Origin: Alphaproteobacteria bacterium
GTDB lineage: Bacteria; Pseudomonadota; Alphaproteobacteria; Micropepsales; Micropepsaceae
Assembly (NCBI GenBank): GCA_025361185.1
Contig: JANYAR010000069.1
Coordinates: 1 to 46,169 of the forward strand
Reading direction: 5' to 3'
DNA: 46,169 nt
Positions 33,895 through 42,063 of the stretch are shown piece after piece. Below the pieces are notes generated by a model. The model saw only the letters and a list, made by a program, of their open reading frames with translations. It did no database searches and was not told where the DNA came from. The translations under genes and the position numbers were made by a program. The first letter of the stretch is position 1, and every line of letters begins with the position of its first letter.

Positions 33895-34068
33895 ATCACT
33901 GGGTGAGAATAAAGGTCCGTGCCTTGGTCGGCGATACGTTGGATACCCCTTGCAAAGAGGGTAAGCGATTGCTTTAAAAGCAACCGCAAGGTGCCAGTGA
34001 TAAGGCACCAGGTCGGGTGAACTTGGTCTCAAACAATTTGTTAGGCCGGGCTCGAGTGCCGGTTTTTT
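33895..34068 (+). ncRNA. Hairpin-rich leader or small RNA with terminator, upstream of tonB
   Basis: Successive hairpins are TACCC/GGGTA (33944-33963); GCGATTGCTT/AAGCAACCGC (33965-33987); GGTGCC/GGCACC (33990-34009); and a terminator-like CCGG/CCGG stem with seven T (34046-34069). GGCAC at 34004-34008 can pair alternatively with GTGCC at 33919-33923 or with GTGCC at 34056-34060 inside the terminator. This is an attenuator-like arrangement ending about 18 bases before the tonB start. I match it to no known riboswitch class. The rest of the 476-base gap (33611-33894) holds two weaker GC hairpins near 33851-33894 and no gene. Confidence 0.4.
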
Positions 34069-34086
34069 TGTCTTTGAGTGGAGCGC

Positions 34087-34713
34087 ATGGAACGTCCAAA
34101 TCATTTGAATGTCGGCGACAAAAGCGCCAAGAGCAAAGCGAGCAGCCTCGCCATCGTTATCGGTATTCATGTCGCGGTGATCTTCGGTCTGGTTGCCGCA
34201 TTGAACCAGGGCGCCTTGATGAAGCAGTTGCAGGAGATCAAGGCGACTGTCGATACCAAGAAGGAACCGCCCAAGGCGCCGCCGCCGCCGCCGCCGGATC
34301 TGGTGAAGCCGCCGCCGCCGGTCGCCATCGTACCCGTGTTCCAGGTCGCCTCCGCGCCGCCGCCGCCGGTCACCACCGTGGCCAAGCCGCCGCCGGCGCC
34401 GCCGCCGAAGGTCGCGGCACCCGCCAGCGATCCGCTGCGCCCCGTCATGCGTACACATACGCTGCCGCCCTATCCGCCGATTTCGGTACGTTTGAACGAA
34501 CAGGGCACCACGCTGATGGAGGTGCACATCACCACCGAAGGCAATGTCGATGAATGCAAGGTGCTGCAGACATCCAGCTCGGAGCGTCTCGACCAGGCCG
34601 CGTGTGAATATGTCAAAAGCCGCTGGCGTTGGCAGCCGCCCACCAACCAGGGTGCACCTGTTGCCGTTTCGACCCGCGTGTCGGTCAAATGGGACCTCAA
34701 AGACGCCAAGTAA
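34087..34713 (+). CDS. TonB-family energy transducer
   Basis: A 208-residue inner-membrane protein that carries proton-motive energy to outer-membrane receptors. One membrane helix lies at about 19-40 (LAIVIGIHVAVIFGLVAAL), followed by a proline-rich spacer at about 60-110 (KAPPPPPPDLVKPPPP and similar), then the TonB C-terminal domain from about 120 with the TLPPYPPISVRLNEQG entry and two cysteines (ECKV and AACEY) that could form a disulfide. The ATG was chosen over an in-frame GTG at 34078; GGAG lies very close upstream. It leads the tonB-exbB-exbD-exbD-TPR operon and follows the structured leader. Iron or other nutrient control is likely but not shown. Confidence 0.92.
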   Translation: MERPNHLNVGDKSAKSKASSLAIVIGIHVAVIFGLVAALNQGALMKQLQEIKATVDTKKEPPKAPPPPPPDLVKPPPPVAIVPVFQVASAPPPPVTTVAKPPPAPPPKVAAPASDPLRPVMRTHTLPPYPPISVRLNEQGTTLMEVHITTEGNVDECKVLQTSSSERLDQAACEYVKSRWRWQPPTNQGAPVAVSTRVSVKWDLKDAK

Positions 34714-34758
34714 TCAAACCCGTCTCATCAATTTATCGGTTTACCACGGAGTAGAAAA

Positions 34759-35619
34759 ATGAACTTCAAGACACTGACGATCGCTGCCGCCATCGTCGCC
34801 ATGACCAGCCTGAGCGCCCTTGCTCCGGTTTATGCCCAGGCTGCCGCTCCGGCTGCGCCTGCTGCTGACCCTGCCGCACCGGCTGCCGCACCGGCCGCTG
34901 ACGCTGCCGCACCGGCTGCTGCTCCGGCTTCTGACGCCGCTGCCGCTGACAAGCCCGCTGCCGCGGTGCAAGACGCGCCGGCCCAATACAGCCTTGGCCA
35001 TATCTGGTCGGACGGCTCCTGGATCTCCAGGTCCATTCTGATCGTGCTCGCGATCATGTCGGCCGGCACCTGGTACATCTTCTTCACCAAGTGGATCGAG
35101 CAGCAGCGTATTCTGGGCCAGGCGACCCAGGTCGAGAAGAAGTTCTGGACGTCCGCCACGCTGAATGAGGGCGTCGACAAGCTGCCCAAGACCTCCGTGT
35201 TCCGCGGTATCGCCGAAGCCGGCCTCAAGGCCTCTACGGGCGGCACCACCCTGGTCGGCCTGAACGACTGGATCGGCATGACCCTGACCCGCCAGCTGGA
35301 AGACGCCAATGCCCGCCTGCAGGGCGGCGTCGCCTTCCTGGGTTCGGTCGGTTCGGTTTCGCCCTTCGTCGGTCTGCTCGGTACCGTTATGGGCATTCTG
35401 AACGCGCTGATCGGCATCGGTGTCGCCGGCCAGGCTTCGATCGACAAGGTTGCCGGCCCGGTGGGTGAAGCGCTGATCATGACCGCCATGGGTCTGTTCG
35501 TCGCGGTTCCCGCTGTGCTGCTGTACAATTATCTGGTCCGCCGCAACAAGGTGATCACCGAGAAGCTGCGCGCCTTTGCCGGCGACCTGCAGGCCTATCT
35601 CATCAGCAAGGGCAAGTAG
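34759..35619 (+). CDS. exbB: ExbB/TolQ/MotA-type proton channel protein
   Basis: A 286-residue inner-membrane protein. Before the usual ExbB core it has a signal-like helix (about 4-25) and an Ala/Pro/Asp-rich periplasmic stretch (about 27-75) built of APAAPAADPAAP-like repeats. The core has three membrane segments: ILIVLAIMSAGTWYIFF, the long second segment around VSPFVGLLGTVMGILNALIGIGVAG, and a third near EALIMTAMGLFVAVPAVLLYNYLVRR. With ExbD it forms the proton channel that energises TonB. CGGAGT lies eight bases before the ATG, 45 bases after tonB. Confidence 0.94.
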   Translation: MNFKTLTIAAAIVAMTSLSALAPVYAQAAAPAAPAADPAAPAAAPAADAAAPAAAPASDAAAADKPAAAVQDAPAQYSLGHIWSDGSWISRSILIVLAIMSAGTWYIFFTKWIEQQRILGQATQVEKKFWTSATLNEGVDKLPKTSVFRGIAEAGLKASTGGTTLVGLNDWIGMTLTRQLEDANARLQGGVAFLGSVGSVSPFVGLLGTVMGILNALIGIGVAGQASIDKVAGPVGEALIMTAMGLFVAVPAVLLYNYLVRRNKVITEKLRAFAGDLQAYLISKGK

Positions 35620-35653
35620 GCCCCCTTTAAGGGTCGCTTACGGAGATAAATCC

Positions 35654-36109
35654 ATGGCAGTCGACGTCCAACATGCCGTCGAAGATGATGAAGCGGAACT
35701 GAACGTCACGATCAACACCACCCCTTTGGTGGACGTGATGTTGGTGATGCTCATCATCTTCCTGGTCACCATTCCGGTGATTTTGAAGACGGTGAATCTG
35801 CAGTTGCCGACCTACCGCAACATCGTCACCCAGACGAAGCCGGAAAACATCGTGATCGCGGTCACCACGGACGAGACCACCTATTACAACAATGTCCCGG
35901 TTGAGCCGACGACGATGCTCAAGAACTTCGTCGCGGCGTTACAGCGGGCCCAGGCGGCCAATAAGCCGTTGCCCGAAGTGCATATTCGCGGTGACAAGAA
36001 TGTGCGCTTTGAGGCGATCGGTCGTGTCATCCTGGCCTGTCAACGGGCCGGCATCCAGAAAGTGGGGTTCATCACCGAACCTCATGCCCTGGAAGCCACC
36101 AGCTATTGA
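35654..36109 (+). CDS. exbD: ExbD/TolR biopolymer transport protein (first copy)
   Basis: A 151-residue single-pass protein. The cytoplasmic N-terminus is followed by the membrane helix PLVDVMLVMLIIFLVTIPVI (about 29-48), whose Asp in LVDVML is the proton-carrying residue of the family. The periplasmic domain is about 100 residues. CGGAGATAAATCC provides the ribosome binding site, 34 bases after exbB. A second, different exbD follows at once. Confidence 0.93.
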   Translation: MAVDVQHAVEDDEAELNVTINTTPLVDVMLVMLIIFLVTIPVILKTVNLQLPTYRNIVTQTKPENIVIAVTTDETTYYNNVPVEPTTMLKNFVAALQRAQAANKPLPEVHIRGDKNVRFEAIGRVILACQRAGIQKVGFITEPHALEATSY

Positions 36110-36120
36110 GGTAATCCGCC

Positions 36121-36540
36121 ATGGCAATGAGTACAAGCACGGCTGAAGGCGAAGTCATGGTGGAGATGAACACCACGCCGCTGATCGACGTGATGCTCGT
36201 TCTTCTTACGCTTCTCATCATTACGCTGCCGATCCAGACCCATGCGGTGAAGCTGGACATGCCGGCTGCCAATACGCCGCCGCCCAAGGTCATTCCCCAA
36301 ACGGTGGAACTGGGTGTGGACTTTGACGGCACCATCACCTGGAACGGAACCGCGGTGGACCGCGCCACGATGGACTCTTATTTTGCGGACATTGGCAAAA
36401 AACCGAACGATTTGCAGGATGAAATCCACGTCAGTCCCAACCGGCTGGCCAAATATGATGCGGTTGCGAAGGTGCTGGCGGACGCCCAGCGCCTGGGCGC
36501 CACCCATATTGGTTTCAGCGGGATTGACCAGTATAATTAG
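36121..36540 (+). CDS. ExbD/TolR biopolymer transport protein (second copy)
   Basis: A 139-residue ExbD paralogue with membrane helix PLIDVMLVLLTLLIITLPIQ (about 20-39) and the conserved proton-carrying Asp. It differs clearly from the first copy and is not a recent duplication. Tandem exbD genes of this kind are known in Xanthomonas and some alphaproteobacteria, where the second is needed for particular substrates. It begins 11 bases after the first copy. Confidence 0.92.
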   Translation: MAMSTSTAEGEVMVEMNTTPLIDVMLVLLTLLIITLPIQTHAVKLDMPAANTPPPKVIPQTVELGVDFDGTITWNGTAVDRATMDSYFADIGKKPNDLQDEIHVSPNRLAKYDAVAKVLADAQRLGATHIGFSGIDQYN

Positions 36541-36627
36541 GCCGTGAGGGTAATGGCCGCGGGTTCAAAGCGTGCGGCAACCCCGCACGCTTTCCCTTTT
36601 TGTGATGGATGTGAAAGAGGTCTTGGT

Positions 36628-37770
36628 ATGACTGTGCGTAAACTGCGTGCCGCGCTAACGGCGATTCTTCTGGGTACCGCCATAGCCGGTGCGGGCGCCT
36701 TTGTTCTAGCCACCACGGCTCAGGCCCAGACCGTAAGCCACCAGGTCGGCACGCTTCTTCAGGAAGCTCAGGCCCTGGCCAATGCCGGCAACTATCGCGG
36801 CGCGATGGCCAAGATCAACGAGGCCGAAAGCGCCCCTGGCAAGATCGCGTCCGACACTGCGGTCATCAACGGGATGAAGAACTATGTCGGCGTGAAGTCG
36901 GGCGATCCGTCAATCGGTGGGAAAGCCGCGGCCCTCGCCAAATTCTCGAACGATTACAACGCCGGCAAATATCGGGACGCGATTGCCGATGGCGACATGC
37001 TCAAGAAGTTCGACGCCATGACTCCCCAAAACCAGCTGATCATCGGCCAGGCCTATTTCAAGTTGAACGATTTTGCGGGCTGCGTGCGTTACGCCAAGAC
37101 GCTCCCAGGTTCCGATACCGCGCTGGAGCTGCAGGCGCGCTGCGCCTATGAGATCGGCGACGAAATCACCCAGCGCCAGGCACTGGAAGCTCTGGTCGGC
37201 CGTACCGGCGATCCGAAATATTGGACCGGGCTGCTCAAACTGGGTGAGCGTGCCCGTGGCTTGTCCGACCATAATACTTTGGACCTCAACCGCCTGCGCT
37301 TGCTCACCGGCGCCATGAAGACCAAGGACGATTATATCTCGCTGGGCCAGTTCGCCATGCAATTCACCTTTGGCGCCGAAGCGCAGGCCGCGCTCCAGAA
37401 GGGCGTCGACGCCAAGCTCTTGACTGACGACCGTTCGCTGAAACTGTTGGGGAACGCCAAGGCCATGGCCGCCGAGAAAGCGGCCAATCGGCCCAAGGAA
37501 CTGGCCGCCGCCAATGCGTCGCCTCAGGGCGACCTGCTGCTGTTGGCGGGCGAAGATATGATCGGCGAAGGCAAGGCCAAGGATGCGGTGGGCGTGATCC
37601 AGAACGCCCTCAAAAAGCCGATCAAGGACCCCAACAACGGCCAGATCCGTCTGGGTCAGGCTCTGTTGGCCGCCGGCCAGAAGGCCGAAGCCAAGGCCGC
37701 TTTCGCCAAGGTGAAAGCGCCTGAAAAAGACGCCATGGTGGCCCATCTCTGGTCGCTGGCGGTCCGCTAG
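36628..37770 (+). CDS. Exported TPR-like protein of the TonB operon
   Basis: A 380-residue protein with a signal peptide (about 1-34, ending TTAQAQ) and an all-helical mature part with TPR-like units (for example LLQEAQALANAGNYRGAMAKI, LIIGQAYFKLNDFAGCVRYAKTL and IRLGQALLAAGQKAEAKAAF). It probably acts in the periplasm as a scaffold for the TonB/ExbBD machinery. The ATG at 36628 has GAGG eight bases upstream and begins the signal peptide; the longer open frame is rejected. It lies 87 bases after exbD2 and ends at a strong terminator, so it closes the operon. Confidence 0.83.
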   Translation: MTVRKLRAALTAILLGTAIAGAGAFVLATTAQAQTVSHQVGTLLQEAQALANAGNYRGAMAKINEAESAPGKIASDTAVINGMKNYVGVKSGDPSIGGKAAALAKFSNDYNAGKYRDAIADGDMLKKFDAMTPQNQLIIGQAYFKLNDFAGCVRYAKTLPGSDTALELQARCAYEIGDEITQRQALEALVGRTGDPKYWTGLLKLGERARGLSDHNTLDLNRLRLLTGAMKTKDDYISLGQFAMQFTFGAEAQAALQKGVDAKLLTDDRSLKLLGNAKAMAAEKAANRPKELAAANASPQGDLLLLAGEDMIGEGKAKDAVGVIQNALKKPIKDPNNGQIRLGQALLAAGQKAEAKAAFAKVKAPEKDAMVAHLWSLAVR

Positions 37771-37789
37771 ACAGCCGCAAACGGACTAA

Positions 37790-37820
37790 GGGCACGGGGA
37801 TATCTCCCCGTGCCCTTTTT
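37790..37820 (+). terminator. Rho-independent terminator of the tonB operon
   Basis: An 11-bp perfect stem GGGCACGGGGA (37790-37800) with TCCCCGTGCCC (37805-37815), a TATC loop and five T. Confidence 0.93.
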
Positions 37821-37852
37821 GCGATGCGCCGATAATTTTCAGAACCGGCCTT

Positions 37853-38275
37853 TTATATCGGCCCCTTGAAGACAACCTTCTTGGACAGGGTAAAATTGAA
37901 TACCAGGCCCAGCAGGACGCCCAGCACCAACGCCACGGTCAAATCATTGAAGGGCGGCGGTGCGAAACGCACCAGCACGGAATAGAGCCCGACATTGACC
38001 AGCCCGCCCACCGCGTTGGCGGCCAGGAAGCGCAGCCACTCCTTGGCCGCGCCAATGGGTCCGCGCGCGCGGCTGGCAGCGAAGGTGAAATAGCGGTTTC
38101 CTGCCCAAGTGAAGCTGGCGGCGCAGAACCAGGAGATCATGCGTCCGACATAGGGGCCGGTGCCCCAATGCACCATCAGCTGCAGCACGCACCAGTCCAC
38201 CGGCATGCCCAGCGCGCCGATCACCGCGAATCGCAGAATGGAAAGGCGCGAAAGGGCGCCGAGAATCTTGCTCAC
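37853..38275 (-). CDS. GtrA-family membrane protein
   Basis: A 140-residue protein with four membrane segments (about 14-32, 40-58, 80-98 and 110-130). The family signatures RFAVIGALGMPVDWCVLQLM, SFTWAGNRYFTF and FNFTLSKKVVF are present. GtrA-like proteins are thought to flip polyprenyl-linked sugars across the inner membrane. The GTG start overlaps the stop of the upstream glycosyltransferase (GTGA), a pairing common for DPM-type transferases and GtrA. It is the last gene of the minus-strand glycan operon. Confidence 0.92.
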   Translation of the reverse strand: MSKILGALSRLSILRFAVIGALGMPVDWCVLQLMVHWGTGPYVGRMISWFCAASFTWAGNRYFTFAASRARGPIGAAKEWLRFLAANAVGGLVNVGLYSVLVRFAPPPFNDLTVALVLGVLLGLVFNFTLSKKVVFKGPI

Positions 38276-39267
38276 GGGGAAGCCCGGCGCTCGCCGCGCG
38301 CCGGCAAATCATCGGCGATATCCGGTGCCGGCACGCAAAGACCACCATCCAGATGCTGGGGCCCGGGAATGGCAAGATAGGCCATGCGCTTGGCCTCCCA
38401 GCGTCCACGTGTAACCGTGTCCAGGATCAGCCCGCAGGTCAGCGACAGAAAGGAGATCACCATCAGACCGGTGGACAGCACCGCGGTCGGCAGGCGCGGC
38501 ACCAGACCGGTGCGGAAATATTCCGATACCACCGGCGCGCCGATCAGGAGCGACACGGTGGCGAACAGGGCCGCGACGGTCGCGAAGAACAACAGGGGGC
38601 GCTCTTCGCGCATCAGGTAACCAATGGTGCCCAGGATGCGCAAACCATCGCGCCAGGTATTCAGCTTGCTGACCGATCCGATGGGGCGTTCCTTGTAGCG
38701 CGTATCCATCTCGGTCATCGGCATCATCAGGCGGACCGCATGGATGGTCAGTTCCGTCTCGATGGCGAAGCCTTCGGCGGTAAAGGGAAACGACTTCACG
38801 AAGCGCCGCGAAAACACGCGGTAGCCGCTCAGCATGTCGGACAGGTGCACGTTGAACAACAGCGCCGTCAGGCCGGTGAGCAGACGATTGCCCAGCAAGT
38901 GGCCCGGACGGTAGGCGGCCGCATCCGTATGGATGCGCCGCGCGGTCAACAGGTCCGCGCCATCTTCCATCATATGGGCGATCATGCGGGGGCCGGCGCC
39001 GGCGTCATAGGTATCGTCGCCGTCCACCAGCACATAGATATCGGCTTCGATATCGGCAAACATGCGCCGCACCACATTGCCCTTGCCCTGGCGCTGCTCG
39101 CTGCGCACCACCGCGCCCGCTTCGCGCGCCCGCGCTTTTGTCTGGTCCCTGGAATTGTTGTCGTAGACGTAGACAATTGCGCCGGGCAGGGCGGCCCGGA
39201 AATCCGCGACCACCTTGGCGATGGCCGCCTCCTCGTTATAGCAGGGCACCAGCACTGCGATATTCAA
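38272..39267 (-). CDS. DPM1-like family 2 glycosyltransferase with C-terminal membrane helices
   Basis: A 331-residue transferase. The N-terminal catalytic domain shows VLVPCYNEEAAI, the Asp box VDGDDTYD and the polyprenyl-phosphate-transferase block MLSGYRVFSRRFVKSFP. Two membrane segments follow near 240-260 and 275-300. It probably makes a polyprenyl-phosphate sugar (mannose or glucose) for use outside the membrane. The start is taken as TTG at 39267, which gives the family N-terminus [M]NIAVLVPCYNEE and has GAGG about five bases upstream; no suitable ATG is nearby. It lies 13 bases after the membrane-protein gene and overlaps gtrA. Confidence 0.9.
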   Translation of the reverse strand: MNIAVLVPCYNEEAAIAKVVADFRAALPGAIVYVYDNNSRDQTKARAREAGAVVRSEQRQGKGNVVRRMFADIEADIYVLVDGDDTYDAGAGPRMIAHMMEDGADLLTARRIHTDAAAYRPGHLLGNRLLTGLTALLFNVHLSDMLSGYRVFSRRFVKSFPFTAEGFAIETELTIHAVRLMMPMTEMDTRYKERPIGSVSKLNTWRDGLRILGTIGYLMREERPLLFFATVAALFATVSLLIGAPVVSEYFRTGLVPRLPTAVLSTGLMVISFLSLTCGLILDTVTRGRWEAKRMAYLAIPGPQHLDGGLCVPAPDIADDLPARGERRASP

Positions 39268-39280
39268 GACGTCCTCGCCC

Positions 39281-40879
39281 TTAGGATTTCTGTGAGAGGG
39301 GGCACCATTGATAGGTGCCGATGAGGTTTGTATCGAATTGCTGGCATTCCGGCCAGCGGATGGCCAGGCGGTAATCGGCCAGGGCGTCATGGGCGCGGGT
39401 CATGTCGCCGGCCTCGGCGATCAGATACACATCGCCGCCCTGTGCCAGATGTGCCGCCACCCGTTTCTTCATCTCCTGGGTCATGCGGGTTCCGTCGCGT
39501 GGCTGCACCATCCAGCCGTCAATCCGCAGAACCGGGATTTGCGGCGGCAAGGTGGCGGCGATGAAGCCCATGGGGGCGTCACCCGTCATCACCACCATTG
39601 TCTTACCCGGATGGGGTATGGGGGGCAGGGCGGCCTCGATATAGGGGTCTTCGATAGGGGCGCGTTCCAGGAAGTCGGTGCGGGCGGTGAGCAGGCAGGC
39701 GGCGCACAGGGCGCCCAGCAGCAAATAGCGGCTGCGCCGCGGCAGCGGCAGCAATCCAACCGCTCCGATGATCAAAAGCGGCGCCAGCATTTCGTACAAG
39801 ATGATGTAGCGATAGATGGCGAAAAATTTGAGCCAGGCGAAATAGCTGGCGGCAAAAAAGGCGAACAGGATAGCGGCGGTGCGCTTTTCCAGCAGCGGAT
39901 CGCGGCTTTCGCGCTTGAACAGCCACACGATCCCTGCCGCGATCACCAGCAGGTAGGCCATCAAAACGCGGATATCCTGGAAACCCAGATCGTCGGCGAC
40001 ATGCCAGTCCAGGGTAAACAGGATGGGGAAGAACAATTGCCGCCAGAAATGCGCGGGCACAAAGCGCAGATCGCGATAGGGCGCGGCCAGCGCCAGTGGC
40101 GATTTCCAATAGTCGTTGAAATAGGGAAACAGCGGATTGCCCGTCAGCTGATACATGTGCAGCATCCAGGGTGCGCTGAAGATCGCAAAGCCGATCATTC
40201 CTGCGATACCGCCCGCCACCAGGCGCGTAAGCTGGTGTTTCCAGCTTCCGCCCAGCGCCACAAGTGCGGCGGCGAAGCCCACGCAGAAGGGCATTTCCGG
40301 CAGCTTCAGGCCCATGGCCGTGCCGGTGACAAGTCCTGCTATGGCCGAAATCGTGGCCGCCTTGCCCAGCGGGCCGCGGGCCAGCGTGTCGCGCTTCAAG
40401 ACCAGGATGGCGAGCCCGGTGAGCACGAACACGCTCATCACATTGTCGTAATAGGTGGTGCCGAACTCGGTCAGGGTGAGCGCGCCCACCAGCCCCAGCA
40501 GCGCCAGCGCGCCCGCCATGATCTTGATGTCGGCCTGATCCGCATCCACCCGTAGCGACGCGCGCGCCGTCACATAGAGCGGCACGATATTGGCGCCCTG
40601 GGCCGCGCCCAGCATAGCCAGCGCGACCCAGGCACGGGTATGGGTCGCCAGCCAGTAAAAGGGAATATCCAGATAGGGGTTGTAGTAGCTGGCCTGGTGC
40701 GCCACCGCCACGTCCAGCCCCAAGCGGTGATTCAGCAGGGCATAGGGCGCGTACCAATGATAATTGCGGAAGTCCCAGCTCGTGTCCTTGCCCAGCAGGA
40801 CGACAAAACCCGCCCAGAACAGGATGCCCAAGCCAAGAAAGGCATATTCACGGGCCGTCAGGCGGGTGGGCACGGGCAT
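39281..40879 (-). CDS. Polytopic membrane protein, GT-C glycosyltransferase-like
   Basis: A 532-residue protein with about ten to eleven membrane segments and a C-terminal soluble domain of about 120 residues. After the first helix the loop SWDFRNYHWYAPYALL carries Asp and His/Tyr residues in the position of the first-loop catalytic acid of GT-C enzymes. Such enzymes transfer sugars from polyprenyl-phosphate donors at the outer face of the inner membrane. The gene order with the DPM-like and GtrA genes supports that role, but the acceptor is unknown. The ATG at 40879 lacks a clear ribosome binding site; upstream in-frame sequence lies antisense to no conserved region and is rejected. Confidence 0.8.
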   Translation of the reverse strand: MPVPTRLTAREYAFLGLGILFWAGFVVLLGKDTSWDFRNYHWYAPYALLNHRLGLDVAVAHQASYYNPYLDIPFYWLATHTRAWVALAMLGAAQGANIVPLYVTARASLRVDADQADIKIMAGALALLGLVGALTLTEFGTTYYDNVMSVFVLTGLAILVLKRDTLARGPLGKAATISAIAGLVTGTAMGLKLPEMPFCVGFAAALVALGGSWKHQLTRLVAGGIAGMIGFAIFSAPWMLHMYQLTGNPLFPYFNDYWKSPLALAAPYRDLRFVPAHFWRQLFFPILFTLDWHVADDLGFQDIRVLMAYLLVIAAGIVWLFKRESRDPLLEKRTAAILFAFFAASYFAWLKFFAIYRYIILYEMLAPLLIIGAVGLLPLPRRSRYLLLGALCAACLLTARTDFLERAPIEDPYIEAALPPIPHPGKTMVVMTGDAPMGFIAATLPPQIPVLRIDGWMVQPRDGTRMTQEMKKRVAAHLAQGGDVYLIAEAGDMTRAHDALADYRLAIRWPECQQFDTNLIGTYQWCPLSQKS

Positions 40880-40958
40880 CACAGGGCGGTGACCAAAGGC
40901 ATGCCGGGCCGTTCTAGCCCAGGGAAGCGCTTTCGATAAGCCCTGTCCTGAAAGGGGG

Positions 40959-42017
40959 TTAGCGGTTTTCTGGGAGATGTCCCTCGCCGTCCGGCTCGAC
41001 CGCGATATTGTGCAGGAACTGAAGGGTGCAGGCACGCCAGGAATGGCTTTCGGCAAAGGCCCTGGGGGTGAGCGCGCGCGGGTGCCGGGCCAGCTCCAGG
41101 GCCCCCAGGCAGGCGGTGCGCAAGTCCTCGTCCAACACCGCCACATCGGGGCCTCCAGGCATGTCGGGCCCCACCACGTCGCGGGGGCCCTCCACCGGAT
41201 AGGCCGCGACGGTAAGGCCACAGGCCAGCGCCTCCAGGGTCACCAGGCCGAAGGTGTCGGTACGGCTGGGAAAGACAAAGACATCGCTGCCGGCATAGGC
41301 GCGGATTAAGGCTTCCCCACTCAGGGCCCCCAGGAATTTCGCCTGCCGGTATTTGCGCGAGAGCGCCTCCCTGGCTGGGCCATCGCCCACCACCACCTTG
41401 GTGCCGGGTAGGTCCAGGGCCAGGAAACTCTCGAAGTTTTTTTCCACCGCCACCCGGCCGACGGTGAGCCAGATGGGTCCGTCATAGGGCAGGCGGGCAT
41501 CCGCGATGGGGTGGAATTTCTCGATATCGACGCCGCGTGACCAGATGCGCAAATGCTTGAAGCCATGGGCGGCCAGATCGCGCTTTAACGTGGTCGTGGC
41601 CACCATCACTGCGGTTGCGGGGCGATGAAACCAGCGCAGCCAGCGCCAGATCAGCTTTTGGGGAACCATGGGAAAGCGGGCATGGACATATTCGGCAAAA
41701 CGGGTGTGGAAAGCGGTGGTGAAGGCGATCCCATGCTTGAGGCAAATGCGCCGCGCCGTCAGCCCAAGCGAACCTTCGGTGGCGATATGCACCGCATCGG
41801 GCGCGAAGTCGCGTATTTCGCGCATCAAGGCGCGGCGCTGAAACAGGGCCAGGCGGATTTCCGGATAGGTCGGCAGCGGGAAGGTGCGCCGCCCCAAGGG
41901 CGTGATGGTGCGCACCGTGTGGCCCAGGCTGCCCAAGTCCTTGGCCAGCGTTTCCAGCGTGCGCACCACGCCGTTGACCTGGGGTGACCAGGCATCGGTA
42001 ACGATCATGATCTTCAA
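40959..42017 (-). CDS. GT4 glycosyltransferase (MgtA-like alpha-mannosyltransferase family)
   Basis: A 352-residue GT-B retaining transferase. The N-terminal block IVTDAWSPQVNGVVRTL, TITPLG..TFPLPTYPEI and the C-terminal EX7E region PSRTDTFGLVTLEALACGL mark the GDP-mannose-dependent MgtA-like group. SRGVDIEKFHP is another family hallmark. It probably adds mannose or a similar sugar to a membrane lipid. The start is taken as TTG at 42017, giving M-KIMIVTDAW as in homologues; the ATG at 42008 is the alternative and would remove two residues of the first strand. It follows the phosphoesterase gene by 46 bases, a gene pairing seen in many proteobacteria. Confidence 0.9.
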   Translation of the reverse strand: MKIMIVTDAWSPQVNGVVRTLETLAKDLGSLGHTVRTITPLGRRTFPLPTYPEIRLALFQRRALMREIRDFAPDAVHIATEGSLGLTARRICLKHGIAFTTAFHTRFAEYVHARFPMVPQKLIWRWLRWFHRPATAVMVATTTLKRDLAAHGFKHLRIWSRGVDIEKFHPIADARLPYDGPIWLTVGRVAVEKNFESFLALDLPGTKVVVGDGPAREALSRKYRQAKFLGALSGEALIRAYAGSDVFVFPSRTDTFGLVTLEALACGLTVAAYPVEGPRDVVGPDMPGGPDVAVLDEDLRTACLGALELARHPRALTPRAFAESHSWRACTLQFLHNIAVEPDGEGHLPENR

Positions 42018-42063
42018 ATGGGCCGCCGTGCCGGGTATCGGCCCCGGCTCCAATCGCTTGGCT

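Noticed and set aside
33850..34070. tmRNA, SRP RNA or cobalamin riboswitch as an identity for the structured region
   Set aside because: None of the diagnostic sequences (tmRNA end block, GGAAGCAGCC tetraloop region, B12 box) is present.
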